A stretch of 64,000 bases of DNA from an uncultured Eubacteriales bacterium (GCA_900546845.1 UREK01000005.1:1-64000), one strand, 5' to 3'; numbered from the stretch's first letter, positions 9,405 through 18,409 are shown. The notes: generated by a model not told the origin, from the sequence alone. Numbers and translations: made by a program.

Positions 9405-11255
9405 ATGGCAAAGATTATCGGTATTGACTTGGGTACGACCAATTCCTGTGTGGCAGTGCTGGAGGGCGGCGAGCCTGTCGTCATCCCCAACGCGGAGGGT
9501 GCGCGCACGACCCCTTCCGTCGTCGCGTTCAAGGACAACGAGCGCATCGTCGGCAACGCTGCGAAGCGCCAGGCCATCACCAACCCGGACAGGACCATCA
9601 GCTCCATCAAGCGCGAGATGGGTTCTGCCTATAAGAAAAACATCGATGGCAAGGATTACACCCCGCAGGAGATCTCTGCGATGATCCTGCAAAAGCTCAA
9701 GCAGGACGCGGAAGCCTATCTGGGCGAAAAGGTTTCCCAGGCTGTCATCACCGTGCCGGCATATTTCAGCGACAGCCAGCGCCAGGCAACGAAGGATGCG
9801 GGCCGCATTGCAGGCCTTGAGGTGCTGCGCATCATCAACGAGCCTACTGCGGCGGCGCTTGCCTATGGCATGGATAAGGAAAATAACCAGAAGATCCTCG
9901 TTTACGACCTCGGCGGCGGCACGTTCGACGTTTCCATCCTCGAAATCGGCGACGGCGTATTTGAAGTGCTTGCGACCCACGGCAACAACCGCCTGGGCGG
10001 CGATGACTTTGACCAGCGCCTGATGGATTACATCATCAAGCAGTTTAAGAGCGAAAGCGGCATTGACCTTTCTTCCGACCGTATGGCGCTCCAGCGCCTG
10101 AAGGAAGCCGCCGAAAAGGCAAAGATCGAGCTTTCCAGCATGGCGCAGACTAACGTGAACCTGCCGTTTATTACGGCGGACGCGACCGGCCCGAAGCACC
10201 TTGACATGACCATCACCCGTGCGAAGTTTAACGAGCTCACGCACGACCTGGTGGATAAGACCAAGGATTGTATGCACATCGCTATGAAGGACGCCGGACT
10301 CACCAACGCGCAGATCGACAAGGTCATCCTCGTTGGCGGTTCGACCCGTATCCCCGCCGTGCAGGAGATGGTCAAGACCGTCACCGGCAAAGAGCCGTTC
10401 AAGGGCATCAACCCGGATGAGTGCGTCGCCATCGGCGCGGCCATCCAAGGAGGCGTACTCGGCGGCGAGGTGAAGGACATCCTACTCCTTGACGTCACCC
10501 CGCTTTCCCTCGGCATTGAGACTGTGGGCGGCGTGTTCACCCGCCTGATCGACCGCAACACGACGATCCCGACCAAGAAGAGCCAAATCTTCTCCACGGC
10601 GGCGGACGGCCAGACCAGCGTTGAGGTGCATGTGCTCCAGGGCGAGCGCGAGATGGCGCAGTACAACAAGACCCTCGGCCGCTTCCAGTTGGCGGGCATT
10701 GCACCCGCGCCGCGCGGCGTGCCGCAGATCGAGGTCAGCTTCGACATTGACGCGAACGGCATCGTGCATGTTTCTGCGAAGGACCTTGGCACCGGAAACG
10801 AGCAGAAGGTGACCATCACCGCATCCACAAACCTGAGCGAGGACGAGATCAAGAAGGCTGTGCGTGAGGCGGAGCAGTTCGCCAACGAGGACAAAGCGCG
10901 CAAGGAAGAAGTCGAGATCCGCAACCATGCGGACAGCATGGTATATTCCACCGAAAAGACGCTCAAGGAGCTCGGCGATAAGCTCTCCGCAGACGATAAG
11001 GCAAAGGTGGAAGCAGAGGTCAAGGCCGTGCAGGAGGCATTGAAGGGCACCGATACCGCGGCGATCAAGGCGGCGAGCGAGAAGCTGACTGAGGTTTCCT
11101 ACGAGGTGTTTGGCAAGATCTACCAGCAGGCGCAGCAGGAAGCCGCGGCAAACGGCGGCGCAGGCTTTGACCCGAATGCGACGAACAACGGCGCGCAGGC
11201 GGACGACACCGTTGTGGACGCGGAGTACGAGGTCGTAGACGACGATAAAAAATAA
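9405..11255 (+). CDS. dnaK: Chaperone DnaK (Hsp70)
   Basis: 616-residue Hsp70. The nucleotide-binding domain starts IGIDLGTTNSCVAV and includes the phosphate-2 segment DLGGGTFDVS and VGGSTRIPAV. The linker DILLLDVTPLSLG (about residues 361-373) precedes the substrate-binding domain and helical lid. The C-terminus ends in the conserved acidic EYEVVDDDKK, which follows a Gly/Ala/Asn-rich tail. A strong AGGAGGAAAT site precedes ATG 9405. It is transcribed from the CIRCE promoter and is the only one of the three chaperone-machine genes here (grpE, dnaK, dnaJ) with an ATG start. Confidence 0.99.
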   Translation: MAKIIGIDLGTTNSCVAVLEGGEPVVIPNAEGARTTPSVVAFKDNERIVGNAAKRQAITNPDRTISSIKREMGSAYKKNIDGKDYTPQEISAMILQKLKQDAEAYLGEKVSQAVITVPAYFSDSQRQATKDAGRIAGLEVLRIINEPTAAALAYGMDKENNQKILVYDLGGGTFDVSILEIGDGVFEVLATHGNNRLGGDDFDQRLMDYIIKQFKSESGIDLSSDRMALQRLKEAAEKAKIELSSMAQTNVNLPFITADATGPKHLDMTITRAKFNELTHDLVDKTKDCMHIAMKDAGLTNAQIDKVILVGGSTRIPAVQEMVKTVTGKEPFKGINPDECVAIGAAIQGGVLGGEVKDILLLDVTPLSLGIETVGGVFTRLIDRNTTIPTKKSQIFSTAADGQTSVEVHVLQGEREMAQYNKTLGRFQLAGIAPAPRGVPQIEVSFDIDANGIVHVSAKDLGTGNEQKVTITASTNLSEDEIKKAVREAEQFANEDKARKEEVEIRNHADSMVYSTEKTLKELGDKLSADDKAKVEAEVKAVQEALKGTDTAAIKAASEKLTEVSYEVFGKIYQQAQQEAAANGGAGFDPNATNNGAQADDTVVDAEYEVVDDDKK

Positions 11256-11301
11256 ACGAGAAGGCTTTTAATGCCTAAAACCGAATAAGAAAGATCCCGT
11301 T

Positions 11302-11333
11302 CAAGAGCCGGGGCAGCGATGCCTTGGCTCTTG
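11302..11333 (+). other. Stable hairpin in the dnaK-dnaJ gap
   Basis: CAAGAGCC and GGCTCTTG form an 8-bp stem, and an inner GGCA/TGCC pairing extends it around a GCGA loop. No T-run follows, so it is unlikely to terminate. It may set mRNA processing or relative stability between dnaK and dnaJ. Confidence 0.55.
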
Positions 11334-11404
11334 CGGGGTAGTCGCAGCAATGTGGCATGAACATCTGGGTCACGTTGCGGGACGAAGAAAGGAGCGTTGG
11401 GGAA

Positions 11405-12553
11405 TTGGCAAAGGCAGATTATTACGAGGTGCTTGGCGTAAACAAGGACGCCTCCGACAGCGAGATCAAAAGCGCCTTTCGCAAAGCGGCAAAGCAGTAT
11501 CACCCGGACCTGCACCCGGGCGACAAAGCGGCCGAAGCCAAATTCAAGGAAATCAACGAGGCGTACGAGGTGCTTTCCGACAGCACAAAGCGCGCCCAGT
11601 ATGACCAGTTCGGCCATGCTGCGTTCGACCCTACGGCCGGCGGCGGCGCGGGCGGAGCTTACAGCGGCGCCGGCTTCGGCGATTTTTCGGATATTTTTAG
11701 CTCCGTGTTTGGCGGCTTCGGCGGATTTGGGGGAACCTCGGCTCACCGCAACGGCCCCATTGCGGGCAATGATTTAAAATATAACCTCACCATTACGTTT
11801 GAGGAGGCGGCGTTTGGCGCGCGCAAGGAGATCCTGATCCCGCGAGAGGAGACCTGCAAAACCTGCGGCGGCACGGGTGCGAAGCCGGGCACGCAGCCGG
11901 TGAAGTGCACAACCTGCGGCGGCAGCGGCCAGGTCCGCGTGCAGCAGAACACGCCGTTTGGCTCGTTCGCAACCGTGCGTACGTGCGACACCTGCGGCGG
12001 CACGGGCAAGATCATCAAGGAGCCTTGCACAGACTGCCGCGGCAGAGGGCGCGTCAACAAATCCAACCGCATTGTGGTGAACATCCCGGCTGGCATTGAC
12101 AACGGGCAGACGCTTACCCTGCGCGGCGAGGGCGAGGCGGGTTTCCGCGGCGGCCCGAACGGGGATCTTTATGTTGTCATTAGCGTACGGCCGCACAAGC
12201 TGTTCACGCGCAAGGGATATGACCTTTACCTTGAAATGAACATCCCGGTCACGGTTGCAGCGCTTGGCGGCGAGATTCAGGTGCCGACGCTTACTGGTAC
12301 GGTGAAATATACCGTGCCGGAGGGAACGCAGCCCGGCACGACCTTCCGCCTGCGCGAGCAGGGCGTAACGCGCCTCAACGCTTCCGGCAAGGGGGATATG
12401 CTCGTGCGCGCAAACGTCCAGATCCCGAAAAAGCTCAACGAGGAGCAGAAGGAACTGATGCGCAAGCTGGCGGAATCCCTGGGTGATAAGGTGGCGGATT
12501 CGAAGCCGGTCAAGCACAGCATATTTGAAAAACGAAGGGAAAAGAAGGGATAA
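11405..12553 (+). CDS. dnaJ: Chaperone DnaJ (Hsp40)
   Basis: 382-residue class A J-protein. The J domain has DYYEVLGV and the HPD of YHPDLHPGD. A Gly/Phe-rich stretch (about 78-115) follows, then four zinc-binding repeats (CKTCGGTG, CTTCGGSG, CDTCGGTG, CTDCRGRG) and two C-terminal client-binding domains. I choose the TTG at 11405, with GGAG 10 bases upstream, because the family N-terminus begins right before ADYYEVLG. The in-frame ATG at 11357 would add 16 unrelated residues and has no ribosome site. It is separated from dnaK by 149 bases containing a stable hairpin. Confidence 0.96.
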   Translation: MAKADYYEVLGVNKDASDSEIKSAFRKAAKQYHPDLHPGDKAAEAKFKEINEAYEVLSDSTKRAQYDQFGHAAFDPTAGGGAGGAYSGAGFGDFSDIFSSVFGGFGGFGGTSAHRNGPIAGNDLKYNLTITFEEAAFGARKEILIPREETCKTCGGTGAKPGTQPVKCTTCGGSGQVRVQQNTPFGSFATVRTCDTCGGTGKIIKEPCTDCRGRGRVNKSNRIVVNIPAGIDNGQTLTLRGEGEAGFRGGPNGDLYVVISVRPHKLFTRKGYDLYLEMNIPVTVAALGGEIQVPTLTGTVKYTVPEGTQPGTTFRLREQGVTRLNASGKGDMLVRANVQIPKKLNEEQKELMRKLAESLGDKVADSKPVKHSIFEKRREKKG

Positions 12554-12576
12554 CAATCTGCGGCAAGGCTGGAAAG

Positions 12577-12611
12577 AAGCGGCGGCTTCCCATGCGGGAA
12601 GCCGCCGCTTT
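12577..12611. terminator. Hairpin terminator between converging genes
   Basis: AAGCGGCGGCTTCCC and GGGAAGCCGCCGCTT form a 15-bp stem with a 5-base loop, but the T-runs on either side are short. It separates dnaJ from the convergent unknown gene and could serve both. Confidence 0.75.
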
Positions 12612-12616
12612 GTGCG

Positions 12617-13669
12617 TCAGGCCAGCGTGAATTCCAGTAGAGCAGGCGCCTGAATGAAGGAAAACAGCTCCGCATCCAGATGCCTGGTTCCCTTGGGAAC
12701 AGGCGTTTGAATCAAAGCGGCTTTGAGCGGGAGGCCGTTCCTGCCGGTTTTCTTTTCAGGTTTTACCAGGATCATGAATGCATCTGAGGCAGGGATGGGC
12801 TGCGCATCCAAATGCTCTCTCAGGTAAAACTCCAGCGAGATCCCATCCTCACTTTCATATTTGACGACGGGGTAGCAGGTTCCCTTTGGGCAATTACGCG
12901 CGAGGATCTCCTCATAATCCATCCGTTTCTTCCGCAGTTCCTCTGGAGTAAAATTCGCAGTAAGGCGCGGATCCTGGAAAATCCGTGCACTTTCCGCCCA
13001 CATGTCCATAAGATAAACACGGTTGATGCAGTACCAGTGTTCCTGAGAGGAGCCTTCTTCCCGGAACACCCGCTTTGCACCATACCGTGCGCCGACGGAA
13101 AGCGGCGTGGCTTTTTCTACAAAACGTGTGACAGGCGTTGGCCGCGCGGCGATGCGCAGCGGAAGATCGGCGGGGAGCTGTGCAAGCGTATCGTAGCTGC
13201 CGGAGAGCTCCAGCTTGGTGAGAAACATGGCCTCATAAGGGACCTCCTGCAGCGCACCGGGCTGCCAGCCGCCGCGCAAAAAAGCGGAAATAATGGTCAG
13301 ATTATCCCAGCCCTGAGTGCAAAGCACGCTAGTTTCCCCTGTATTTACGTCGAAGGGCGTATCGCCGAGGAAAACCTTATGCACGCCATCCAACGCATTC
13401 GGAAAGCTCGGCGCACGTTCCTCGCGCAGAGCGGCGCGGTTGGTGGCGGCAGGGCGGCGGGGATCGAGCCCATTGAGCTGGGCAATCTCATCTTCTTCCC
13501 GCCGCTGCGCATATGCCTCACTGTATTGAAGAAACACAAGATCCACTGTGTTCCGCCGGCGCAAAAGGCCAAGCGCATGGCAGACTGTTCCCGAATGGCT
13601 GAAGCTTCCGCCGGTTACGCGGACTTCGTTGATGCCCAAGAGCAGGCTTTGCAGGTATTGCAGCGTCAT
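12617..13669 (-). CDS. Protein of unknown function, 350 residues
   Basis: I do not recognise this protein. The ATG at 13669 follows AGGAG at 8 bases on the minus strand; an in-frame start at 13717 has no such site. It has no clear signal peptide or membrane segment and looks cytosolic. Visible features are TGGSFSHSGTVCHALGLLRR near the N-terminus, a charged segment rich in Arg and Glu around residues 50-90, TQGWDNLTIISAFLRGGWQPG near the middle, and a basic Lys/Thr/Gly patch at about 305-315. It converges on dnaJ and ends beside the shared hairpin. With the MBL hydrolase gene 178 bases upstream on the same strand it forms a two-gene block between dnaJ and prmA, which are usually adjacent in Firmicutes. 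Confidence 0.75.
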   Translation of the reverse strand: MTLQYLQSLLLGINEVRVTGGSFSHSGTVCHALGLLRRRNTVDLVFLQYSEAYAQRREEDEIAQLNGLDPRRPAATNRAALREERAPSFPNALDGVHKVFLGDTPFDVNTGETSVLCTQGWDNLTIISAFLRGGWQPGALQEVPYEAMFLTKLELSGSYDTLAQLPADLPLRIAARPTPVTRFVEKATPLSVGARYGAKRVFREEGSSQEHWYCINRVYLMDMWAESARIFQDPRLTANFTPEELRKKRMDYEEILARNCPKGTCYPVVKYESEDGISLEFYLREHLDAQPIPASDAFMILVKPEKKTGRNGLPLKAALIQTPVPKGTRHLDAELFSFIQAPALLEFTLA

Positions 13670-13847
13670 AGCCCAGCTCCTGACGACTCCGGGGTTGTGC
13701 CAAGGCGGAACAGGCAATCGCCGGCATGCGCAGCAGCTCCCTGCGCTGGATGAAAGCCCGGAGAAAAACGGGACGGATTAAGGGCGGCAAGCCGCTGAAA
13801 ACCCTGTTGCGCGCTATCGCGCTGGCCGCTTAACATGAGAAATCCTC

Positions 13848-14612
13848 CTAAACGTGGATTTGGAAATTGGAAAACGGGAATATACCCGCGCCCTGCTTCA
13901 GCTTGCCGCCTGCGTGCAGTTGCGCAAAGCCGCGGCAAATCTCGGAAACGAGGCTGGTTGGAACGTCCAGGCGGAAGTGGCCAGGCAGCACCCGCCAGAG
14001 CGGGAGCGACGCAACTTTTTCCACAGAGCGGAAAAAGGCGAGCGGATCCGTTGTGGGGTAAAATGCGTCCAGGCACCCGGCGTAGATCAGGTCTTCGGAA
14101 AAGAGATAGCCGCGCTCCGGCTCGTAAAAACAAACGTGGCCGGGCGAGTGGCCGGGCGTATGGAGCACGTGCAGGCGGCGGTTGCCAAGATCGAGCAGCT
14201 CGCCGTCATGCAGAAACCTCGTCGCTCCGCCCTGATAAACCGCGTATGTGTCTGGGTCAAAGTCCGACGGAAACACGCAGGGGACGCGCAGCAGGTTCTG
14301 ACGGACCACAGCAGGCGGGAGCGGGAACGCGCCGGAGAGCCACGGTGCTTCTTGCTCAAACACTGCAATATCGGAAAAGTGGGCGTGTCCGCCAAAGTGA
14401 TCCCAGTGCACATGCGTGGTGGCAGCCAGCACCGGAAGCGGGGACAAGGCACGGACCACCGCGCCGATGTTAGCCACGCCAAGCCCCGTGTCGATCAAAA
14501 GCGCACTGCGTCTCCCTGAGAGTAGATAGGCATGCGTTTGTTCCCAATGACCATATTCGCTGATGGCAAATGTGTCCGCATCAATCTGCTCCACCGTAAA
14601 CCAGTCGCCCAT
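13848..14612 (-). CDS. MBL-fold metallo-hydrolase
   Basis: 254-residue metallo-beta-lactamase-fold hydrolase. The metal motif HVHWDH is at 67-72. A second metal histidine lies in HTPGHSPGH (about 150-158), DLIYAG supplies the bridging aspartate (about 173), and the final histidine is in LPGH near 209. This set is typical of glyoxalase II-like or generic MBL hydrolases; the substrate cannot be told. The ATG at 14612 follows AAGGGAGAA at about 7 bases and a promoter with TATAAT at 14649-14644. It belongs to the two-gene minus-strand block between dnaJ and prmA. Confidence 0.88.
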   Translation of the reverse strand: MGDWFTVEQIDADTFAISEYGHWEQTHAYLLSGRRSALLIDTGLGVANIGAVVRALSPLPVLAATTHVHWDHFGGHAHFSDIAVFEQEAPWLSGAFPLPPAVVRQNLLRVPCVFPSDFDPDTYAVYQGGATRFLHDGELLDLGNRRLHVLHTPGHSPGHVCFYEPERGYLFSEDLIYAGCLDAFYPTTDPLAFFRSVEKVASLPLWRVLPGHFRLDVPTSLVSEICRGFAQLHAGGKLKQGAGIFPFSNFQIHV

Positions 14613-14643
14613 ACAGGTTCTCCCTTTCGCGTTTTTCTAAATT

Positions 14644-14672
14644 ATTATACCGCATTGCGTATTGCACCGCAA
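14644..14672 (-). promoter_or_regulatory. Promoter of the MBL hydrolase gene
   Basis: On the minus strand, TTGCGG (14672-14667), 17 bases, TATAAT (14649-14644). It lies about 32 bases upstream of the start codon. Confidence 0.7.
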
Positions 14673-14929
14673 ACGAAGCCCGTATAGCGCACATGCGGGC
14701 TGAAAGCACATTGTGGAATGCAATGCAGCCCAGAACAGGGAAACGAGTTGGGCTATGAAAAGAAAAATTAAACTGCGTTCTACCAGTCAGGTTTCAGACG
14801 CTGCATGGAGCGCGGTGCGCTTTTCCATGATAGCGCATGTGGCTATAGAACGTAAGAAAATGCAGTAAAACAAGAAAAGTTACTTTAATAGCATGAATTT
14901 TAGCAAGACTGCGTGCGGCATGTTTTTTG

Positions 14930-14958
14930 TTGCGCGCGCGCCCAAAATGTTCTATATT
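14930..14958 (+). promoter_or_regulatory. prmA promoter
   Basis: TTGCGC (14930-14935), 17 bases, TATATT (14953-14958), about 35 bases before prmA. The spacer begins with alternating GC. Confidence 0.65.
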
Positions 14959-14992
14959 AATAAGCGATACTGCAAAGAACGAGGCTTCATAC

Positions 14993-15964
14993 ATGAAATG
15001 GATCGAAATGACGGTATTTACCACGGAGCAGGGGCTTGATGCGGTTGCGGCCCGCTTCGATATGCTCGGCATCCAGCAGGTGGTGATCGAGCAGGGCAAG
15101 GAGAGCATAGAGGCTTTCCTAAAGGAAACGGCAAAATACTGGGATTACGCGGATACGGACGAGCTCGCCGCCGGGGAGGAGCCTTGCGTGAAGGCTTACC
15201 TTGCGGACGCGGGGGAGAACATGGAACTTGTCCACCTAGCGGAGGCGTCGTTCGAAGAGCTGCGCGGGATGGACGTTGGCATCGACCTGGGCAGCCTCCG
15301 GTTTGTCGTCCGCACGGCCGATGAGGAGGATTGGGCGAACAACTGGAAGGTGTATTATAAGCCCATCAAGATCGGAGAACGGCTGCTCGTGCGCCCCTCG
15401 TGGGAATCGCTCTCGGACGCGGAAGGCCGCACCGTACTTTCGCTTGACCCGGGCATGGCGTTTGGAACTGGCTCGCACCACACTACGCGCATGTGCCTGG
15501 AATACCTGGAAAAAACCGTGAAGGAGGGGGACGCGCTGCTCGATCTCGGCTGCGGCAGCGGCATCCTTTCCATCGCGGGCGTGCTGCTCGGCGCAAAGAA
15601 CGCGCTCGCGGTGGACATTGACCCCATCGCGGAAAAAATCGCTTATGAGAACGCCGCGCTCAACGGCGTTGGCCGCGACCGCTACGAGGTGCGTATTGGG
15701 GATGTGCTGACGGACGCCGCCCTGCGTGCGGAGCTTGCCACGCGGAAATATGAGGTTGTCACGGCGAACATCGTGGCTTCGGTCATCGTCGCGCTGCTCC
15801 CCATCGTGCCGCCGCTTCTGCGGGAAGGCGGCGTATTCATCACCTCCGGCATCATCCGCGAGCGCCTGGACGAGGTGAAGGCAGCTATCGCCGCAAGCGG
15901 CCTGACGATTCTGGACGTAAAGATCAACGAGGAATGGTGCGCCATCCTCGCGCGGAAGGGGTAG
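14993..15964 (+). CDS. prmA: Ribosomal protein L11 methyltransferase
   Basis: 323-residue SAM-dependent methyltransferase that trimethylates ribosomal protein L11. The N-terminal substrate-recognition domain opens with MKWIEMTVFTTEQGLDAV; the catalytic domain has PGMAFGTGSHHTTRMCLE and the SAM motif LDLGCGSGILSI, then AVDIDPIA and ANIVASVI. The start is ATG 14993 with GAGG 8 bases upstream; a longer in-frame reading from 14927 would begin before the promoter -10. rsmE follows by 3 bases, then mtaB: a translation-quality operon often joined to dnaJ in Firmicutes, here separated from it by two minus-strand genes. Confidence 0.96.
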   Translation: MKWIEMTVFTTEQGLDAVAARFDMLGIQQVVIEQGKESIEAFLKETAKYWDYADTDELAAGEEPCVKAYLADAGENMELVHLAEASFEELRGMDVGIDLGSLRFVVRTADEEDWANNWKVYYKPIKIGERLLVRPSWESLSDAEGRTVLSLDPGMAFGTGSHHTTRMCLEYLEKTVKEGDALLDLGCGSGILSIAGVLLGAKNALAVDIDPIAEKIAYENAALNGVGRDRYEVRIGDVLTDAALRAELATRKYEVVTANIVASVIVALLPIVPPLLREGGVFITSGIIRERLDEVKAAIAASGLTILDVKINEEWCAILARKG

Positions 15965-15967
15965 GGC

Positions 15968-16696
15968 ATGCACCGCTTTTTTATCGCGCCGGAGGCAGTT
16001 GTGGGCGGCGTTGCTTTCATGGAAGGCGAGGACGTGCAGCACATCGCCAAGGTGCTGCGCCTGGGTCCTGGGGACGAAGTCGCGCTTTGCGACGGCCGGA
16101 AGACGGAATATACGGCCCGGATCGAATGCGTGGAAAAGGAGCGCGTTACGCTTCGCGTGCTTTCCAGCGCGCAGAGCGTAACGGAGCCGCGCTGTGCGGT
16201 GACGCTGTACCAGGGGCTGCCGAAGGCGGGAAAACTTGAGACGATCATCCAAAAATGCGTGGAGCTTGGCGTTTCGCGTGTTGTGCCGTTCGCGGCGGCA
16301 CGCAGCGTCGTGAAGCTATCGGAGCGGGAATTCGAGAAAAAGCGGCCGCGCTATGTGCGCGTGGCCTATGAGGCGGCAAAACAGTCCAGGCGCGGGATCA
16401 TCCCGGAGGTGTGCGGACTTGCGCAGCTCCCAGCGGTGGATTTTTCACAATACGGCCTCGTGCTGCTCGCTTATGAGGAGGAACAGGGAACGACGCTCAA
16501 GGCGGCGCTGCGTAGCGCCGGCGCGCCGGAGAGTCTGGCGCTTGTCGTTGGCCCGGAAGGCGGCTTTGCGCCGGAGGAGGCGGCTTTGCTGTGTGAGTGT
16601 GGCGCTGTCTCCGTCTCGCTTGGGCCGCGCATCCTGCGTACGGAGACGGCGGGGATGGCGGCACTCGCAATGTCGCTTTATGAATTGGAACTGTGA
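15968..16696 (+). CDS. rsmE: 16S rRNA (uracil-1498-N3)-methyltransferase
   Basis: 242-residue SPOUT-family methyltransferase. An N-terminal PUA-like domain (HRFFIAPEA through LRLGPGDEVALCDG) binds RNA. The knotted SAM site is seen in VVGPEGGFAPEEAALL (about 193-208) and SLGPRILRTETA (about 217-228). The start follows prmA by 3 bases, so the two are coupled. Length is normal. Confidence 0.96.
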   Translation: MHRFFIAPEAVVGGVAFMEGEDVQHIAKVLRLGPGDEVALCDGRKTEYTARIECVEKERVTLRVLSSAQSVTEPRCAVTLYQGLPKAGKLETIIQKCVELGVSRVVPFAAARSVVKLSEREFEKKRPRYVRVAYEAAKQSRRGIIPEVCGLAQLPAVDFSQYGLVLLAYEEEQGTTLKAALRSAGAPESLALVVGPEGGFAPEEAALLCECGAVSVSLGPRILRTETAGMAALAMSLYELEL

Positions 16697-16706
16697 GGGG
16701 AACGGG

Positions 16707-18005
16707 ATGAAGGCAGCCTTTTGCACGCTTGGGTGCAAGGTAAACCAATACGATACGGAAGCGATGCGGGAGCTGTTTGAACATGCGGGCTATGAAACCG
16801 TGGATTTCAGCGAACCTGCGGACGTTTACGTGGTCAACACCTGTACGGTGACGCAGACGGGGGACAAAAAGTCCCGCCAGATGATTTCCCGTGCGCATGC
16901 GCTTGCCCCAGCAGCGAAGATCGTCGTCGCGGGATGCTATTCCCAGCGCGCACCGGAGGAAGTGCTTGCGCTGCCGGGCGTAAGCCTCGTGATCGGCACG
17001 AAGGACCGTGCGCGGGTGGTGGAGCTTGTGGAAGGGCTTTCTGGGGACAAGACAGCCGCTGTTTCGGACATCCGCACAGAGCGCGCGTTTGAACCGCTTA
17101 CCGCCTCCCACGAGGGGCGGACGCGCGCACACCTGAAGATCCAGGAAGGATGCGACCGCTTTTGCACCTATTGCATCATCCCCTACGCCCGCGGCCCGAT
17201 CCGCAGCCGGCCAGTCGCGGAGGTGCGCGCTGAGCTTCAGAAACTTGCGGCGGCGGGCTACCGGGAAGTCGTGCTCACAGGCATCCACCTCATGTCCTAT
17301 GGGAAGGATCTTCCCGAAGCACCCACGCTGCTCGACGCAATCGCGCAGGCGGACGGGATCCCGGAGATCCGGCGCATCCGCCTCGGCTCGCTGGAGCCGC
17401 AGCTGCTTTCGGATGCGTTCGTGCGCGCGCTTGCGGAAAACCCGAAGGTGTGCCGCCAGTTCCACCTTTCGCTGCAAAGCGGGAGCGCCGGCGTGCTGCG
17501 GCGCATGCGGCGGCGCTATACGCCGGAGGAATACGCGGACTGCGTGCGCCGCCTGCGCGCCGCCATGCCGGAATGTGCGATCACGACGGATATTATCGTC
17601 GGCTTCCCAGGTGAAACGGAAGCCGAGTTTCAAGAGACGCTCGCCTTTGCACGCTCCGTTTCGCTCGCGCGCATTCACGTGTTCCCCTATTCACGGCGGG
17701 AGGGGACGAAGGCCGCGGAGATGCCGGGCCAGCTTTCCCGCGCGGCAAAGGCGGAGCGGGCCGCACGCCTCGGCGCGCTTGCGGCGGAACTTGCGGAAGC
17801 ATATGCTGTCCGTTTCGTGGGGACGGAACAGGAGGTGCTTTTTGAGGAACGCGAAGGGGAATGCCTCGCCGGGCATACGGGGACATACCTGCGCGTGCTT
17901 GCGCCGGCGGCGGACGACACGTTTTGCAACCGCTTCGCGCGCGTGCGCATCCTTTCTTCGAAAGACGGCGCGCTGCGTGGGACGATCATCGAAAGCGAAG
18001 CATGA
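16707..18005 (+). CDS. mtaB: tRNA t6A37 methylthiotransferase MtaB
   Basis: 432-residue radical SAM enzyme that adds a methylthio group to t6A at position 37 of tRNAs reading ANN codons. The N-terminal cluster domain begins FCTLGCKVNQYDTEA, with NTCTVTQTGDKKSRQ and AGCYSQRAPE providing further cysteines. The radical SAM motif is CDRFCTYCIIP (about 149-159), and a TRAM-like RNA-binding domain ends the protein. CKVNQYD and the TQTGDKKSR segment favour MtaB over MiaB. ATG 16707 is 10 bases after rsmE with GAGGGGAACGGG upstream; a longer in-frame reading from 16353 lies within rsmE. A second family member, rimO, is at 61633. Confidence 0.94.
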   Translation: MKAAFCTLGCKVNQYDTEAMRELFEHAGYETVDFSEPADVYVVNTCTVTQTGDKKSRQMISRAHALAPAAKIVVAGCYSQRAPEEVLALPGVSLVIGTKDRARVVELVEGLSGDKTAAVSDIRTERAFEPLTASHEGRTRAHLKIQEGCDRFCTYCIIPYARGPIRSRPVAEVRAELQKLAAAGYREVVLTGIHLMSYGKDLPEAPTLLDAIAQADGIPEIRRIRLGSLEPQLLSDAFVRALAENPKVCRQFHLSLQSGSAGVLRRMRRRYTPEEYADCVRRLRAAMPECAITTDIIVGFPGETEAEFQETLAFARSVSLARIHVFPYSRREGTKAAEMPGQLSRAAKAERAARLGALAAELAEAYAVRFVGTEQEVLFEEREGECLAGHTGTYLRVLAPAADDTFCNRFARVRILSSKDGALRGTIIESEA

Positions 18006-18049
18006 GGAAGCAAGATTATAAGGTTTTACAACAATAAGGAGGACTCAGA

Positions 18050-18388
18050 ATGGAAAACTGCCTGTTCTGCAAAATCGCAAACGGCGAAATCCCATCCGCG
18101 AAGGTATATGAGGATGACGCGGTGCTCGTTTTCCGGGATATTTCGCCCGCCGCGCCGGAGCATGTGCTCGTCATCCCCAAAAAGCATTACGACAACGTGA
18201 TGCGGCTTGACGACGATGCGCTGCTCGCCCGCATGTTCGCCGCGGCGCGGGAGGCTGCAAAGCAGCTTGGCATCAGCGAAACCGGATTCCGCCTCGTCAT
18301 CAATACCGGCAAGGACGGCGGGCAGACGGTCGGGCATCTGCATATGCATTTGCTGGGCGCGCGGGAACTCGGGTGGCCGCCCGGTTAG
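18050..18388 (+). CDS. HIT-family nucleotide-binding protein
   Basis: 112-residue histidine triad protein. CLFCKIANGEIPS at the start includes a CxxC pair, and the catalytic triad segment GHLHMHLLG is near 100-108 just before the C-terminus. These proteins hydrolyse nucleoside phosphoramidates and similar compounds; the physiological substrate is uncertain. AAGGAGG lies 8 bases before ATG 18050. In Firmicutes it commonly sits between mtaB and rpsU, as here. Confidence 0.94.
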   Translation: MENCLFCKIANGEIPSAKVYEDDAVLVFRDISPAAPEHVLVIPKKHYDNVMRLDDDALLARMFAAAREAAKQLGISETGFRLVINTGKDGGQTVGHLHMHLLGARELGWPPG

Positions 18389-18409
18389 AAAAAACTGCGG
18401 TAAATTATG

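Larger units (their letters stand above)
14613..14992. other. Divergent intergenic region between MBL hydrolase and prmA
   Basis: 380 bases without a credible gene. It contains the outward-facing MBL promoter near its left end and the prmA promoter near its right end. The middle (about 14690-14920) shows no strong repeat, hairpin or ORF that I can support. Confidence 0.6.

Noticed and set aside
8748..10448. 566-codon minus-strand frame
   Set aside because: It is antisense to grpE and dnaK, with low-complexity Arg/Leu/His-rich translation and no ribosome site.
13854..14519. Plus-strand ORF of 221 codons
   Set aside because: It is antisense to the MBL hydrolase, which has full metal motifs, a ribosome site and a promoter.
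14794..15108. Minus-strand ORF in the MBL-prmA gap
   Set aside because: It overlaps the prmA start region and promoter, and has no ribosome site or recognisable motif.
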